From contig PLXT01000118.1 in NCBI GenBank assembly GCA_003151535.1, forward strand, positions 16,713-22,164: a stretch of DNA of 5,452 nucleotides. The letters run 5' to 3'. The position numbers and the translations under genes were made by a program. The notes beneath the pieces were generated by a model that made no database searches, had not been told where the DNA came from, and was given only the letters and a program-made list of their open reading frames with translations. Numbering within the stretch: the stretch's first letter is position 1; every line of letters begins with the position of its first letter. The stretch is from Methanobacterium sp. Lineage in GTDB: Archaea; Methanobacteriota; Methanobacteria; Methanobacteriales; Methanobacteriaceae. Shown in pieces: positions 5,436-5,452 of the stretch.

Positions 5436-5452
5436 AAGTACCTATCATTTTT

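Noticed and set aside
5226..5452. tRNA, small RNA or riboswitch in the ilvD upstream region
   Set aside because: No cloverleaf, GC-rich stem or known aptamer core is visible; only A+T-rich sequence with one short dyad.

Overview
The window looks like a piece of a methanogenic archaeal chromosome, most likely order Methanobacteriales and Methanobacterium-like. Evidence: strongly A+T-rich intergenic DNA with TTTATATA-like boxes, archaeal-type Shine-Dalgarno sites (AGGTGA, GGAGTGA, GGTGAT), a signal peptidase with a Ser/His/Asp (Sec11-like) rather than Ser/Lys active site, and archaeal-type OTC and ArgRS. From memory, unchecked, the gene order purD-argF-argS-signal peptidase-ilvD also occurs in Methanothermobacter thermautotrophicus, which fits. 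This is housekeeping and biosynthesis DNA. I see no mobile element, CRISPR array, rRNA or tRNA.

Layout. Bases 1-192 (+) are the last 63 codons of purD (purine synthesis). A 181-bp AT-rich gap carries a probable purD terminator and the argF leader. argF (374-1282, +) encodes ornithine carbamoyltransferase and converges on argS (1319-3007, -) across a 36-bp T/A-rich gap that probably ends both transcripts. Upstream of argS lies a leader with eight tandem TAA triplets, and before that a hairpin plus T6 that probably ends the preceding operon. That operon is ilvD (dihydroxy-acid dehydratase, 3570-5225, -) followed 12 bp later by a small type I signal peptidase gene (3132-3557, -), whose Shine-Dalgarno site begins on the last base of the ilvD stop codon. 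The last 227 bp (5226-5452) hold no convincing gene. They contain the presumed ilvD promoter, an 18-bp inverted repeat, and a TATA-like box that may serve a gene beyond the window.

How the genes relate. argF makes citrulline for arginine synthesis and argS charges tRNA-Arg, so supply and use of arginine sit side by side but on opposite strands. ilvD serves isoleucine, valine and, indirectly, leucine and CoA synthesis. Its pairing with a protein-export peptidase has no obvious metabolic logic. I found no new multi-gene system. The items most worth a second look are non-coding: the ilvD-upstream inverted repeat, the hairpin between the signal peptidase gene and argS, and the TAA repeat in the argS leader. 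Two starts are placed later than the longest open frames allow: argS at ATG 3007 rather than GTG 3016, and the signal peptidase at ATG 3557 rather than TTG 3560.
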